Source of the DNA: Clostridiales bacterium
GTDB taxonomy: Bacteria > Bacillota > Clostridia > Oscillospirales > Acutalibacteraceae
Length of the DNA stretch: 36,633 nucleotides
Assembly (NCBI GenBank): GCA_012523185.1
Contig: JAAYIY010000059.1
Span: forward strand, 1-36,633
Reading direction: 5' to 3'
The notes under the pieces were generated by a model. The model was not told the DNA's origin. It saw only the letters and a list, made by a program, of their open reading frames with translations, and searched no databases. This document shows, in pieces, positions 15,258 through 24,254 of the stretch. How positions within the stretch are numbered: the stretch's first letter is position 1; each line of letters opens with the position of its first letter. Both the position numbers and the translations under genes were made by a program.

Positions 15258-17300
15258 ATGTCCGACAAACTGAAGAAGTGCATATGTATATTGATGACAG
15301 CCGTACTGTTGATTCCGGCGTCTGTGCTTTTGTCTTATGCCGGAGAAACGGGAAAAACGGCGGGGCTCGCCGAACAGACTGCCGAGGCGGCGGTTTTGCC
15401 GCTCAAATCGGGGAACGCGCAAACACACTCGCACGGCGTTTCCGGCGACTGGTCACGAAAGACGACTTGCGCCGGCGACGACGGATGCCCCTACACACCT
15501 GTTATTATTGTTCCGGGAATAATGCAGTCGCAGGTTTATGTCACCGACAAAGAAGGAAACGACATGATGACAAGCGACGGCTTCCCGATTGTCGAGGGCA
15601 TGGACATGCAGTTTATGTTTGACATGAACGCGCTTATAAAGGACTTAAAAAAGATGGCGCCCGGGCTTGTGTGGGATTTGCTGCTCGGCAGGAAAGAAAG
15701 ATTCGGCGACAAGGTTGTACAAATACTTGACGCGTGCTGCGAAAGCCACTATTTTAACCCCGACGGCACAAGGAAATACGGCGCCTCTGTTGACGAATAT
15801 TGGTATTCTTATGAGGAGGCGAAAAACCATCCCGACAAGTCATACAATTACGCTAAAGGCTACGGGAAGGACGAAAAGGGCAACGCTCTGCCCACGACAA
15901 GATATAAAACAGAATTTGACTTTTTGTATAAGCAGGTGAACATATCAAACTTTGCTTCCAAGGCCGGCTATGACCATGCTTATTATTACGCTTACAGCTC
16001 CTTCGGCGACTCATATGAGGCGGCGTCAAGGCTTAATGATTACATAGATATGGTTAAGACGGAAACGGGTCACAGCAAGGTCAGCATTGTCTTTATAAGC
16101 CTTGGCGGCACGATAGGCAATGTATATCTCTCTGATTTTTGCAATCCCGACGACATTGACAGGATTGTTTTCGCGGCGTCGGCAATAGACGGCTCGCACC
16201 TTCTCGGCGACGTGATAGGGGCAAACTTCTCGTTTGGAGACAAGGAGCTGTTTTATTCCGAGATGTTTCCGTCGCTTATTCAGTTTGCCGGTGATGATTA
16301 CACATGGCTGGGGTATCTTGCCAATGTTGTGATTCGCATATTGCCGCAAAAGCTTTTTTCCGGACTTTTGATGACTATCGCCGAAAGAGGCGTCAATGAG
16401 GCAATAAACAATATCTGCGCTAATTGTCCGTCTATGTGGTCGCTCGTCCCCGAGGAAAGATATGAGGAGCTGGCGGCAAAGCTGCTTTCGGACGAAGCGC
16501 ACGCGCCGCTAAAGGAAAAGACGGACAGATATCATGAGATACAAAAAAACGCGAAAGACACTATCAACAGGCTTAGCGGCGAGGGAATGGATATATTCGT
16601 CGTCTGCGGATACAATCTTCCGCTTCCGGCGGCGTTCGGAAGCTATAAATACAGCTCGGACAACATTATTCAGGTTCAGTCGTCTTCAGCGGGAGCGTTC
16701 GCGGCCGACCTGGGCAAAAAGCTTCCCGCCGACTATGTCCCGTCAATAGACAAGAGCTACATATCTCCGGAGGGAGACATTGACGCGGGGACGGCGGCGC
16801 TTCCCGACAGGACATGGTTCATCAGAAATCAGAGCCACCTCAAGCTTCAAAGCGCCATAAACGACGTCATAGAGCTTTGCGTTCAAATCGCCGTAAACCA
16901 CGACATAACAGACTCAAGAGTAAACAACGGCGGCTACAAGCAGTTCACATACTTCCGCGCCTTGGGGCTTATAGAAAGCATGATGGATGTCTGCTCAAAG
17001 CTTGACTGGGACAATCCCGACTCGATAGGGACGGCTAAAAAGACGGAAGAGCTAAGAGCGGCATACGCGCAAGCGGAGCAGGTTTATAAAAGCCGCGACT
17101 GGGACGTGCCGGAATATAAGGCGGCGGAACAACGGCTTTATACGATAATGTATGAGCTGGGTATTTTGAAAAATCAAAAAGACGCGAAGTCGCCGCGAAT
17201 GAAATATCAAGTCATGCCGATGCTTGAAAAGACATTTAAGGGTCTTAGCGACTTTGTGCTTAAATTTTACGGCGCAAGGGACTTTGTGCCGTTCGTGTGA
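15258..17300 (+). CDS. Secreted alpha/beta-hydrolase of the LCAT/lipase type
   Basis: Large exported alpha/beta-hydrolase of 680 residues. A signal peptide (Lys-rich start, ILMTAVLLIPASVLLSYA) is followed by the oxyanion-side strand YTPVIIVPGIMQSQVYV. The nucleophile elbow is in VSIVFISLGGTIGN (S281), preceded by a lecithin:cholesterol acyltransferase-like helix. A late histidine, H527 in NQSHLKLQ, is a good catalytic-His candidate. LCAT-like enzymes act on lipid esters or transfer acyl chains. The C-terminal 130 residues are helical and charged, with no known domain. ATG 15258 is chosen over 15252 because AGGAAG abuts the latter but is six bases before the former. The elbow reads F-I-S-L-G instead of G-x-S-x-G. 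It is a single-gene transcript. Substrate unknown. Confidence 0.72.
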   Translation: MSDKLKKCICILMTAVLLIPASVLLSYAGETGKTAGLAEQTAEAAVLPLKSGNAQTHSHGVSGDWSRKTTCAGDDGCPYTPVIIVPGIMQSQVYVTDKEGNDMMTSDGFPIVEGMDMQFMFDMNALIKDLKKMAPGLVWDLLLGRKERFGDKVVQILDACCESHYFNPDGTRKYGASVDEYWYSYEEAKNHPDKSYNYAKGYGKDEKGNALPTTRYKTEFDFLYKQVNISNFASKAGYDHAYYYAYSSFGDSYEAASRLNDYIDMVKTETGHSKVSIVFISLGGTIGNVYLSDFCNPDDIDRIVFAASAIDGSHLLGDVIGANFSFGDKELFYSEMFPSLIQFAGDDYTWLGYLANVVIRILPQKLFSGLLMTIAERGVNEAINNICANCPSMWSLVPEERYEELAAKLLSDEAHAPLKEKTDRYHEIQKNAKDTINRLSGEGMDIFVVCGYNLPLPAAFGSYKYSSDNIIQVQSSSAGAFAADLGKKLPADYVPSIDKSYISPEGDIDAGTAALPDRTWFIRNQSHLKLQSAINDVIELCVQIAVNHDITDSRVNNGGYKQFTYFRALGLIESMMDVCSKLDWDNPDSIGTAKKTEELRAAYAQAEQVYKSRDWDVPEYKAAEQRLYTIMYELGILKNQKDAKSPRMKYQVMPMLEKTFKGLSDFVLKFYGARDFVPFV

Positions 17301-17649
17301 GCAGGAGGAGTGAAGAGCCTTTGTAAAGCATGGCGGGCGGCTTTTATGAGCCATGCTTTTTTCCGGAACGGACGGCGGTTTTGATGAAAAGTGCCGCGGT
17401 CAGCCAAAATCCGATTGCCGATTGCCGCTAAAATCCGCAAGCCATACGGCAGTGGCGGCGGCACGGCGATATTTTCTGACGGCGTGGCGTGCAAAACATT
17501 CCGAAAAGAATGCCGTCACGGCGACAAGGGCTTATTAGTGCTTTAAAGTTTAAGAAAAGTTCATCAATTCGTTACCTGCTTTGACAAATTGCGCAACATT
17601 CGCTTGCTATTATATTCGAGCGAATGAAAGAGAGAGGAAGGTGACAGGG
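17301..17649. other. Intergenic stretch after the LCAT-like lipase gene
   Basis: It holds the lipase terminator (17325-17362). Upstream of the UspA-like gene are a TTGACA at 17581 and a TATTAT near 17609, but at 21 bases the spacing is too long to call a promoter with confidence. Otherwise I see nothing. Confidence 0.4.
17325..17362 (+). terminator. Terminator of the LCAT-like lipase gene
   Basis: AAAGCATGGC (17325-17334) pairs with GCCATGCTTT (17350-17359), followed by a T run. Confidence 0.85.
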
Positions 17650-18105
17650 ATGAACAAAAAGAATGTTGTTCTTGTCTGCGTAACACCGCAGCTTTCGTGC
17701 GAAAGGCTTATTTACGCGGGCAACCTCATAGCAAAAAGGGAGGGCGCGTCGGTAAGGATATTAAGCGTGTTTCCAAAGCGCCAATGTTACAATCCCGACA
17801 AAAAGGCTCTCGATTTTTTAAATCGTGTCGCGGCGGACATAAACGCCGCAATGACTGTATGTTTTAGTGACGAGCCTGTTAAAAGCGTATTGCAATACGC
17901 GGCGGAACAAGGCGTCATAAAGGTCGTCACAGGGTTTCCGCGCAGTGAGGGCAGCTCGTTTATAACCGACTTTCACAATCAGATGCCGGGAATGCCGCTG
18001 TGCATGGTTGACGACGACAGCACGGCTTACCAAATTTCTCCGGCTCGTGGGACGACGCTTAAAAATCCGCAGAAAAGGGCAAGAAGTCCAATCCTTGACA
18101 TATAA
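17650..18105 (+). CDS. UspA/KdpD-like universal stress domain protein
   Basis: Small cytoplasmic protein of 151 residues with the alpha/beta fold of universal stress proteins: strand 1 NVVLVCVTPQLSCERLI, strand 2 ASVRILSVFP, a central pair ending VLQYAAEQGVIKVVTGFPRSEGSSF, and a last strand PLCMVDD. It resembles the Usp-like domain of KdpD more than classical UspA, and the ATP-binding GxxGxG-S/T loop is not clearly present. ATG 17650 lies behind GGAAGGTGACAGGG; the longer frame to 17581 runs through the promoter region. It is monocistronic. Its role, perhaps nucleotide or second-messenger sensing, is not determined. Confidence 0.6.
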   Translation: MNKKNVVLVCVTPQLSCERLIYAGNLIAKREGASVRILSVFPKRQCYNPDKKALDFLNRVAADINAAMTVCFSDEPVKSVLQYAAEQGVIKVVTGFPRSEGSSFITDFHNQMPGMPLCMVDDDSTAYQISPARGTTLKNPQKRARSPILDI

Positions 18106-18146
18106 CAAACCCACTTTATTCCTACCCAAATGTTTTGTAAAATACG

Positions 18147-18175
18147 TTGACAAACGCCGCGGTGTATGATATTAT
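18147..18175 (+). promoter_or_regulatory. Promoter of the sortase-substrate gene
   Basis: TTGACA and TATTAT are separated by 17 bases. The ATG at 18224 follows a strong GGAGG, giving a leader of about 40 bases. Confidence 0.85.
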
Positions 18176-18223
18176 TTATTCGATTGAATGTGATTGACAA
18201 GCAAGTTTTTGGAGGTTGTTTTT

Positions 18224-18658
18224 ATGAAAAGATTTATGGCATTATTGATGACCGCGCTTGTTCTTGTTGTTTTTGCGGCAGGCTTTTCCGTGAAAGGCGC
18301 GGATGCAACCAGCGTTTCAAGCCCGACGCCGACCATTATTCCCGACGGACCGACCGGATCCACAAGACCGACGACGGGACCGGGGGACTTGGGCAGCACC
18401 ACTGTTGCCGGCGGGTCTGAAATAACAACGGCAAAGCCCGGCGAGCCGCAGACTTTAAGACCCGGCGAGGGAGACGACGCCACGGGGAAGGGCACGACAG
18501 ACGGCGAGGACGCCACGGCAAAGCCCGACGATTCGGACAAATCGCCCGAGACAGGCGGGGGAGAAAGGTTTGTTGGAGCGGCTGTAATCCTCCTTTCGGG
18601 TATGGCTGTCGCCGCTTGTGTAGACACTAAGGGCAAAAAGGCAGAGCAGAAAAGCTGA
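18224..18658 (+). CDS. Sortase-anchored surface protein with SPETG sorting signal
   Basis: Short exported protein of 144 residues. A signal peptide (MKRFMALLMTALVLVVFAAG) precedes a low-complexity region rich in Pro, Thr, Gly and Asp (about 28-105). The end is a cell-wall sorting signal: SPETG (107-111), a hydrophobic helix (FVGAAVILLSGMAVAACV) and a Lys-rich tail (KGKKAEQK). SPxTG/PPxTG motifs are recognised by the class B sortase of Clostridioides difficile, and a class B sortase gene lies 170 bases downstream. With no folded domain it may be a spacer or display stalk, or a cell-wall-linked carrier whose partner is unknown. ATG 18224 is preceded by GGAGG at 18211. A terminator separates it from the sortase gene, so the substrate is probably made at a higher level. 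Confidence 0.82.
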   Translation: MKRFMALLMTALVLVVFAAGFSVKGADATSVSSPTPTIIPDGPTGSTRPTTGPGDLGSTTVAGGSEITTAKPGEPQTLRPGEGDDATGKGTTDGEDATAKPDDSDKSPETGGGERFVGAAVILLSGMAVAACVDTKGKKAEQKS

Positions 18659-18680
18659 TTTTAATTCAAAATATCAACAC

Positions 18681-18712
18681 AAAAAGACCTTGCGGCTTAC
18701 AAGGTCTTTTTG
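18681..18712 (+). terminator. Terminator between sortase substrate and sortase
   Basis: AAAAAGACCTTG (18681-18692) pairs with CAAGGTCTTTTT (18700-18711), giving a T run within and after the stem. It could act in both directions. Confidence 0.9.
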
Positions 18713-18827
18713 CGTGTAACGAACAAACGTAAACCGTGTCTTTTTCGTCCGCCCGCCGGACGATGCTGTTTTCGGCGCGCCCTGTCAGTGACGCCCGCAC
18801 AGCGGCTTGAAAGGTTTGGTTTTATAA

Positions 18828-19595
18828 ATGAGCGTGGAGACGGGGAAAGTATTGCCGGTTAAAAAGTTAATAATTATTTTGCTTGCCCTGCTGCTTTTTG
18901 CCTCCGCTGTTTTTATCGCGGCGACAAGCTACAGAAAATACAAAATCAGCAAGCTTCTTGAGGAGCTTACGACTGACGAAACTGCCGATGAGTTCGAGGA
19001 TTTGCCCGATAACCCTGTTGATTTCGCGGCATTAAAAGAAGCAAACGATGAAATTTACGCGTGGATAAGCATACCGCACACAGAAATCGAGCTGCCGATA
19101 CTGCAAAGCAAAGTTGACGACCTTTATTATGTCAAGCGCGGCATAGACGGCAAATACACAAGATTAGGCTCGATCTTTTCTCAGTCCCACAACTCACTTG
19201 ACTTTTCCGACCCGGTGACAGTGCTTTACGGTCATAACTATATCACCGGCGGGATGTTTACGAATCTTCATTATTTTGAGGATAAGGACTTTTTCGACAA
19301 AAACGAATATATGTACATATACACACCCGGTCATCTTTTGACGTACAGGATTGTATCTGCTTATAAATATGACGACAGGCACATTCTCAACACATTTGAT
19401 TTTTCGGACGCCGACGTCATAAGCGAATATTTCAACTATGTTATGAATCCCGCATCGCTCACAAAAAATGTCAGGGATGGCGTTGTTCTTGACGATAAGG
19501 ACAGGCTGCTTGTCTTAAGCACCTGCCTGACTTACGGCTATAAGGGAAGATATCTGGTAAACGGGGTTTTAATCAGCGATGAAAACACAAAATGA
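18828..19595 (+). CDS. srtB: Class B sortase
   Basis: Membrane-bound cysteine transpeptidase of 255 residues. An N-terminal signal-anchor helix (about 12-33) is followed by the extracytoplasmic sortase barrel. All catalytic residues are present: H136 in LYGHNYITGG, C233 in VLSTCLTYGYKG and R241 in GRYLVNGV. The helical insertion (DVISEYFNYVMN...) before the Cys strand is the class B mark. It cleaves a sorting signal between Thr and Gly and links the protein to peptidoglycan. The SPETG protein immediately upstream is the obvious substrate. The ribosome binding site before ATG 18828 is weak, consistent with low enzyme level. The gene overlaps the next by 17 bases, suggesting translational coupling. 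Confidence 0.92.
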   Translation: MSVETGKVLPVKKLIIILLALLLFASAVFIAATSYRKYKISKLLEELTTDETADEFEDLPDNPVDFAALKEANDEIYAWISIPHTEIELPILQSKVDDLYYVKRGIDGKYTRLGSIFSQSHNSLDFSDPVTVLYGHNYITGGMFTNLHYFEDKDFFDKNEYMYIYTPGHLLTYRIVSAYKYDDRHILNTFDFSDADVISEYFNYVMNPASLTKNVRDGVVLDDKDRLLVLSTCLTYGYKGRYLVNGVLISDENTK

Positions 19596-20979
19596 CGATG
19601 AAGGCAGAAATGTTGAGCTTGAATCGAAAGAAAAGGGCGAAGCCGTGAATCCCGTGAAAACGGACGATTCAAGCGGCTCGTCACATAGAAGCGGCGGTTC
19701 GGGCGGCTCGTCACATAGAAGCGGCGGCTCGGGCGGCTCGTCACATAGAAGCGGCGGCTCAAGCGGCTCGTCGCGTCGCAAAAGCGGCTCCTCCGGCAGC
19801 TCGTCGCGGCACGGCGGCTCCGGGAGCGGCTCTCAATCATCTAAGAGCAAACGTTCATCCGATCTTGACAGGCTTGTTGAAAAGTATCAAGCTGTTTACA
19901 ACGGCGATGCCGAGGATGAAGATGTAAAGCAGGCGAAAAAAGGGCATCGGCGCATCAAAAAACGGCGCGGTCCCGCCGTTTTAGTAATACGCATGATAGC
20001 GGCCGTCCTTGCGGTACTTTTAATCGCGGGGTTTGCGGCTTTGTTTACACTTACCAGAATAGGGAAAAACAAGCTTGACGACGGCGAGCACATAGGCATC
20101 GGCGAAAATGAATATGCTGTGACTTACGACGAGGGAAGAACGGTCGAATATAACGGGAAAAAATACGCTCTTAACGAAAACATTGTCACCGCCGCGCTTA
20201 TGGGCGTCGACAAGAAGACGCTCGGCACAAGCGGCGGCATAATCGGGACTGCCGGGCAGGCAGACACAATAATTGTGGCGGCGATGGATCTTAAAACAGG
20301 CGCGCTGACATTCATAAGCATCCCGCGTGACCTTATTGTGGAAGTAAACCTATACACAGTCTCCGGCGCATATGTAGGTGTGGAAAATATGCAAATATGC
20401 CTTGCCTACTCATACGGAAACGGCAAAAACACAAGCTGCGAAAATGTTATTACATCAATAGAAAGGGTGCTTTACGGCATTCCCATAAGCTTTTACGCGG
20501 TCCTTGACCTTGAAGGAATATCGGCGCTAAACGATGCCATCGACGGTGTCACATTGACCCCGATTGAGACAATCGGCAGCTTTACCAAGGGAAAGACAGT
20601 CACCCTTTACGGTGAAAGAGCGGTTCAATATGTGCGCGAAAGAAAGCACGATGATATAAACGCCGACACTTACAGGCGGGCGCGGCAAATACACTACATT
20701 AAAGCTTTTTCCGAAAAGGCCGTCAAATATTCGCTCGGAAATCTTCGCACGATTTCTAATCTTTACAACACAGCCACCGCTTATTCACACACGAATGTCA
20801 CGCTTTCGCTGGCGACATATCTCGCAACAAACGCAATATCAAAAGGCGCCCGATTTGACAACTTTATTTCGATTGAGGGCGAGATGAAAATGGGCGAAAA
20901 GTTTGCGGAATTTTATTATGACGAGCGTGCCGCCCTTGAAACTGTCCTTGATGTCTTTTATAAGCCGATAGCGGAGTGA
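19579..20979 (+). CDS. LytR-CpsA-Psr (LCP) family glycopolymer ligase with repeat-rich cytoplasmic tail
   Basis: LCP protein of 466 residues. The first 130 are cytoplasmic and low-complexity: tandem copies of SHRSGGSGGS, then basic Arg/Lys clusters. A transmembrane helix follows (about 133-157), then the extracellular LCP domain with its hallmark blocks ADTIIVAAMDLKTG...FISIPRDL and VQYVRERKHDDINADTYRRARQ, which bind the polyprenyl-pyrophosphate substrate. LCP enzymes transfer teichoic acids or other glycopolymers from undecaprenyl pyrophosphate to peptidoglycan. The gene overlaps srtB by 17 bases, so protein anchoring and glycopolymer attachment are co-produced. The Ser/His/Arg/Gly-rich N-terminus is unusual in length and repetition. 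Confidence 0.88.
   Translation: MKTQNDDEGRNVELESKEKGEAVNPVKTDDSSGSSHRSGGSGGSSHRSGGSGGSSHRSGGSSGSSRRKSGSSGSSSRHGGSGSGSQSSKSKRSSDLDRLVEKYQAVYNGDAEDEDVKQAKKGHRRIKKRRGPAVLVIRMIAAVLAVLLIAGFAALFTLTRIGKNKLDDGEHIGIGENEYAVTYDEGRTVEYNGKKYALNENIVTAALMGVDKKTLGTSGGIIGTAGQADTIIVAAMDLKTGALTFISIPRDLIVEVNLYTVSGAYVGVENMQICLAYSYGNGKNTSCENVITSIERVLYGIPISFYAVLDLEGISALNDAIDGVTLTPIETIGSFTKGKTVTLYGERAVQYVRERKHDDINADTYRRARQIHYIKAFSEKAVKYSLGNLRTISNLYNTATAYSHTNVTLSLATYLATNAISKGARFDNFISIEGEMKMGEKFAEFYYDERAALETVLDVFYKPIAE
19681..19770 (+). repeat. Three 30-bp coding tandem repeats in the LCP gene
   Basis: Three near-identical 30-base units beginning TCACATAGAAGCGGCGG encode SHRSGGSGGS. They are in frame with further degraded copies on each side. 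Length variation between strains by slippage is plausible. Confidence 0.9.
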
Positions 20980-21077
20980 CTGCGCAGGCGCATTTGTGCG
21001 GCAAAGCTCCGTGTCTTGCCGCTGTCGGCGGGAAATACGAACTGTAATAAAAACACATAAAAAGAAGGAGGCTATCA

Positions 21078-24000
21078 ATGGCGAACTTTGACATTCCTTT
21101 CACGGACAAAAACTCCGAGCGAAAAATGCTGGCACAAAGGGTGCGCAAGATTATTGGCCACCTCGGCAGCCGCGTCTATACAGACAGCGAGCGTGCCGGG
21201 GGCTTTTTGTTTAGGGACGGGCAGCACACGATATCGCAGCTTGGCGAGGGCGAGTGGCGGCCGTTTCACGACGATGAATATTGGGGATATCGTGAGCAAT
21301 ACTGCTGGTTTCGCCACACCGTAACAATTCCCGAGCGTTTTGCCGGCAAAAAGGTGATTTATGAAATCAATCCGTTTCCGGACACAAGGTGGGATTCACG
21401 GGCGCAGCAGTTCATTCTTTATTTAAACAACGAGCTTGTGCAGGGTATTGATATGAACCACACATTCATATACCTTACCGACTGCGCAAAAGGCGGCGAG
21501 ACTTATGACATCGCTTTGAGCGCGTATTGCGACGACTGGGAATACAGAGGTCAGTCACAGCTTTGCGCCATGCTTAAAACAGTTGACACAGATGTGAGCG
21601 ATCTTGTTTATGACCTTTTGGTGCCGTGGGATGTCGCGAATGCTTACGACCATGACGCAATTCCGAGGATAGAGATAATCAAGGCGCTCAACGCGGCTGT
21701 TACAATGCTTGAGCTGAACACAGGCGATTATGACAAATTCATCAGCTCTGTAAGGGAGGCGTCGCGCTTCCTTGACAAAGCCGTTTACGGCGCTCAAACC
21801 GAGTCTGTAACGTCCGCCGTCGGTCATACGCACATTGATACGGCATGGCTTTGGAGGATCAGGCAAACAAAGGAAAAGACAGGGCGCTCTTTCGCGACTG
21901 TCCTCAACTTCATGAAGGAATTCCCCGACTATAAATTTATGTCGCCGCAGGCGCAGCTATATGACTATGTTAAGCAGGATTACCCCGAGCTTTATGAGCG
22001 GATTCGTGAAAAGATAAAGGAGGGGCGCTGGGAAGCCGAGGGGAGCATGTGGGTTGAGGCTGACACAAATGTCGTTTCCGGCGAATCGCTTGTGCGGCAG
22101 TTCCTTGTCGGAAAGCGCTTTTTCAAAGAAGAATTCGGTGTGGACAACAAGATAATGTGGCTGCCCGATGTTTTCGGCTACAGCGCCGCGCTGCCCCAGA
22201 TAATGAAGCTTGCGGGCATTGATTACTTCATGACCACAAAGATTTCATGGAATGAATACAACAGATTCCCGTTTGACACGTTTATGTGGAAAGGCATCGA
22301 CGGCTCAGAGATTCTTTCACACTTCATTCCCAGCAGGAGCGGCAGCGACGAGCTTGATTTTAACACGACATACAACGCCTATCTTGAGCCGAAAACGATT
22401 ATCGGCGGCTGGAAAAGATACGGCAACAAGGATCTGAACAAAAACGTGCTTTGCTCTTTCGGCTACGGCGACGGCGGCGGCGGGCCGACGAGAGAAATGC
22501 TTGAAAACGGAATGAGGCTGCACAAGGGAGTTGCCGGATGTCCGCGTGTCGACATGGAGTTTTCGCGCGACTTTTTTGACAGGCTCGCAAAAGAAGTCAA
22601 GGGCAGCGACCGTCTGCCGAAGTGGGCGGGAGAGCTTTATCTTGAGTTCCACAGGGGCACTTTGACCTCCCAGGCGCGGAACAAACGCTACAACCGCAAA
22701 AACGAGCTGCTTTACCACGATGTCGAGACACTTTGCGAAACGGCAAGATTATTGGCGGGCGAGGAATATCCCGCCGAAAAGATACTTGACGCGTGGAAAA
22801 TCATTCTTCTCAACCAATTCCACGACATAATTCCCGGCTCGTCCATAGCCGCCGTTTACGAGGATTCCAAGGAGCAATATGAGGAAATACTCGGCGCGGG
22901 CAAGGAGCTTGCCGAAAAAGCGATTGGCGCGATTTCGTCAAGGATAAAGCTTGACGGCGACTCGCTTGTGGTTTTCAACACGTTAGGCTTTGACAGAGAC
23001 GACATAGTCGAAACAGAAATGCCTGCAAACGGCGATTTTTATATAACCGACAGCGACGGAAAAGTGTGCCCGATGCAGGAGAGCGCCGACGGAAAGCTTG
23101 TTTTCTTGGCGGCGGGGATTCCCGCCAAGGGATACAAGGCGTTTTGTGTCGTCCGCGGCAAGGCGGAGGCGGGAGAACCTGTGGCGGCCGACAGCGGCGG
23201 TGCTGAAAACAGCTTCTATTCGCTGAAGTTTGACGGCAACATGAACATTTCTTCCTTTGTTTTAAAGGAAAACGGCAGGGCTGTGGCTCCGGCGGGTGAG
23301 GTGCTGAACAGGCTGACGGCATATGAGGACAGACCTCACAACCACGACGCATGGGATATTAAATGCTTCTACAGCGAAAAATATTGGGATATAAACAATG
23401 TCGAAGGCTGTGAAATAACAGAAAGCGGTCCCGTGCGCACTGTCATAAAGGTGACGCGGAAATTTAACCTTTCAACAATCTTCCAATACTTCATATTCTA
23501 CGCTCACACGGTCCGCGTCGACGTGCGCTATGTCATTGACTGGAAGGAAAAGGATATTGCGCTCAAAGCTGACTATCCGGTTGACGTCAACGCCGCCAAG
23601 GCAACGTTCGACATCCAGTTTGGAAACATTGAGCGGACGACGCACAACAACACGACGTGGGATTTTGCCCAGTTTGAGGTTTGCGGTCACAAGTGGGCGG
23701 ATTTGTCGGACAACAGCTTCGGCTTTTCCGTTCTCAACGACTGCAAATACGGTTGGGCTGTAAAGGAAGGCAGGATTAAGCCGACTTTGCTGCGCAGCGC
23801 GACGACGCCGAACCATCTTCAAGACAGAGAGATACACGACTTTGTTTTTGCGCTTTACCCTCATGACGGCGTTGTTTCATCGTCAGACGTTGTGCGCGAA
23901 GGCTATTCACTGAATGTGCCGCTTTACTGCACACAGTCGAAAGCGCAGGACGGCGCACTCGGCGAGTCACTGTCCCTCATCAAAGCAGACAAGCCAAACA

Positions 24001-24233
24001 TCATTATCGAGACTGTCAAAAAGGCCGAGGACAGCGATGCGCTCATAGTCCGTCTTTATGAAACATGGAACAAGGGCACAAATTGCGCCGTCAGCTTTTA
24101 CAGCGAAATTGATTCGGCGGCTGTTTGTGATTTGCTTGAGGAAAACGACGAGCCGCTTGCCGTCTCGGGCAGCGCGCTTCAGCTTTCTTTCAGACCGTTT
24201 GAGATTAAAACGCTCAAGATTATGCTAAAATAA
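21078..24233 (+). CDS. GH38 alpha-mannosidase
   Basis: Cytoplasmic glycoside hydrolase family 38 enzyme of 1051 residues, normal for the bacterial/class II type. An N-terminal domain (1-245) precedes the catalytic barrel: zinc site H252 and D254 in GHTHIDTAWLW, nucleophile and zinc ligand D364 in WLPDVFGYSAALPQI, and the late zinc His in NQFHDIIPGSS. A three-helix linker and the large C-terminal beta-sandwich region follow. It removes alpha-linked mannose from oligomannosides or N-glycan fragments. There is no signal peptide. ATG 21078 follows GAAGGAGG. It is the first gene of an operon with the DUF4838 gene 21 bases downstream. Linkage preference cannot be read from the sequence. Confidence 0.94.
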   Translation: MANFDIPFTDKNSERKMLAQRVRKIIGHLGSRVYTDSERAGGFLFRDGQHTISQLGEGEWRPFHDDEYWGYREQYCWFRHTVTIPERFAGKKVIYEINPFPDTRWDSRAQQFILYLNNELVQGIDMNHTFIYLTDCAKGGETYDIALSAYCDDWEYRGQSQLCAMLKTVDTDVSDLVYDLLVPWDVANAYDHDAIPRIEIIKALNAAVTMLELNTGDYDKFISSVREASRFLDKAVYGAQTESVTSAVGHTHIDTAWLWRIRQTKEKTGRSFATVLNFMKEFPDYKFMSPQAQLYDYVKQDYPELYERIREKIKEGRWEAEGSMWVEADTNVVSGESLVRQFLVGKRFFKEEFGVDNKIMWLPDVFGYSAALPQIMKLAGIDYFMTTKISWNEYNRFPFDTFMWKGIDGSEILSHFIPSRSGSDELDFNTTYNAYLEPKTIIGGWKRYGNKDLNKNVLCSFGYGDGGGGPTREMLENGMRLHKGVAGCPRVDMEFSRDFFDRLAKEVKGSDRLPKWAGELYLEFHRGTLTSQARNKRYNRKNELLYHDVETLCETARLLAGEEYPAEKILDAWKIILLNQFHDIIPGSSIAAVYEDSKEQYEEILGAGKELAEKAIGAISSRIKLDGDSLVVFNTLGFDRDDIVETEMPANGDFYITDSDGKVCPMQESADGKLVFLAAGIPAKGYKAFCVVRGKAEAGEPVAADSGGAENSFYSLKFDGNMNISSFVLKENGRAVAPAGEVLNRLTAYEDRPHNHDAWDIKCFYSEKYWDINNVEGCEITESGPVRTVIKVTRKFNLSTIFQYFIFYAHTVRVDVRYVIDWKEKDIALKADYPVDVNAAKATFDIQFGNIERTTHNNTTWDFAQFEVCGHKWADLSDNSFGFSVLNDCKYGWAVKEGRIKPTLLRSATTPNHLQDREIHDFVFALYPHDGVVSSSDVVREGYSLNVPLYCTQSKAQDGALGESLSLIKADKPNIIIETVKKAEDSDALIVRLYETWNKGTNCAVSFYSEIDSAAVCDLLEENDEPLAVSGSALQLSFRPFEIKTLKIMLK

Positions 24234-24254
24234 AAGGGCAGAGGAGGAAAACGA

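Noticed and set aside
17581-17614. Promoter of the UspA-like gene
   Set aside because: TTGACA and TATTAT are 21 bases apart, beyond the normal range; the real promoter is unclear.
19681-19770. 30-bp repeats as a CRISPR array
   Set aside because: The units are directly contiguous without spacers and encode protein repeats in the LCP frame.
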